Shown here: positions 32,932-32,983 of the stretch, one piece after another
Position numbering within the stretch: the stretch's first letter is position 1
Layout of the letters: each line of letters starts with the position of its first letter
Source: an uncultured Caulobacter sp.
GTDB lineage: Bacteria > Pseudomonadota > Alphaproteobacteria > Caulobacterales > Caulobacteraceae
Direction: 5' to 3'
Assembly (NCBI RefSeq): GCF_937900395.1
Contig: NZ_CALCDX010000187.1
Span: 1-32,983 of the forward strand
Length of the DNA: 32,983 nt
Notes under the pieces: model-generated
The model's database searches: none
Told to the model about the DNA's origin: nothing
What the model saw: only the letters and a program-made list of their open reading frames with translations
Program-made: the position numbers and the translations under genes

Positions 32932-32983
32932 TGGTCGGAGTGGCAGGATTTGAACCTGCGACCCCTGCGTCCCGAACGCAGTG
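32932..32983 (-). tRNA. tRNA-Pro (CGG), 3' part only
   Basis: Reading the minus strand from the right edge gives the anticodon arm CTGCG-TTCGGGA-CGCAG (anticodon CGG), a short variable region, the T arm GCAGG-TTCAAAT-CCTGC, the acceptor strand CACTCCG, discriminator A and an encoded CCA (32932-32934). The D arm and 5' acceptor strand lie beyond the window. The CGG anticodon decodes CCG, a frequent Pro codon in this GC-rich genome. Confidence 0.93.

Overview
From about position 2466 to the right end the window reads as one high-GC alphaproteobacterial chromosome, almost certainly Caulobacter. The gene order fliK-flgD-flgE-sciP-fliF-fliG-fliH(flbE)-fliN-flbD-flhA is the Caulobacter flagellar cluster, and SciP and FlbD are Caulobacter-type cell-cycle and flagellar regulators. 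A general-stress (EcfG/SigT-type) promoter and a large Oar-like TonB receptor fit the same assignment.

Left end (1-2470): a patchwork that does not belong to the flagellar locus. It holds a 2-oxoglutarate dehydrogenase E1 fragment joined in frame to a TrpC-like N-terminus, three coupled small minus-strand frames of unknown function, a jelly-roll (carbohydrate-binding-like) fragment, and the C-terminal end of a mannose-1-phosphate guanylyltransferase that runs in frame into FliK. I read this as chimeric assembly or an artificial junction, not as biology.

Flagellar block (2470-14675): hook-length control, hook cap, hook, the CtrA antagonist SciP, MS ring (FliF), C-ring (FliG, FliN), export regulator (FliH), the sigma-54 activator FlbD and the export gate FlhA. 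Operator-like palindromes and a strong terminator lie between the transcription units.

Accessory block (14676-21708): a decayed Gly-rich secreted-protein gene, an unrecognised secreted serine hydrolase whose base composition looks less GC-rich than its neighbours, a zinc alcohol dehydrogenase with an incomplete structural-zinc site, a 140-bp inverted-repeat element, and an MpaB/Lcp-like haem oxygenase divergent from a TetR regulator with an operator between them. A SigT-type stress promoter precedes a small secreted repeat protein, followed by a DUF4282 membrane protein.

Housekeeping and stress block (21709-25680): ohr-ohrR peroxide defence with paired operators, a short J-domain protein, pdxH, a metallo-beta-lactamase-fold hydrolase, a 48-residue lipoprotein and a DUF442/TIGR01244 phosphatase. 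Two convergent pairs overlap by 4 bp.

Right block (25681-32983): a 606-bp leader with several RNA hairpins, a 1027-residue TonB-dependent receptor, a textbook terminator, a TPR-sulfotransferase, signal peptide peptidase SppA, and the 3' part of tRNA-Pro(CGG) cut by the window edge. I found no phage, CRISPR array, insertion sequence or convincing new multi-gene system. The best candidates for new biology are the orphan hydrolase, the TonB-receptor leader and the inverted-repeat element.
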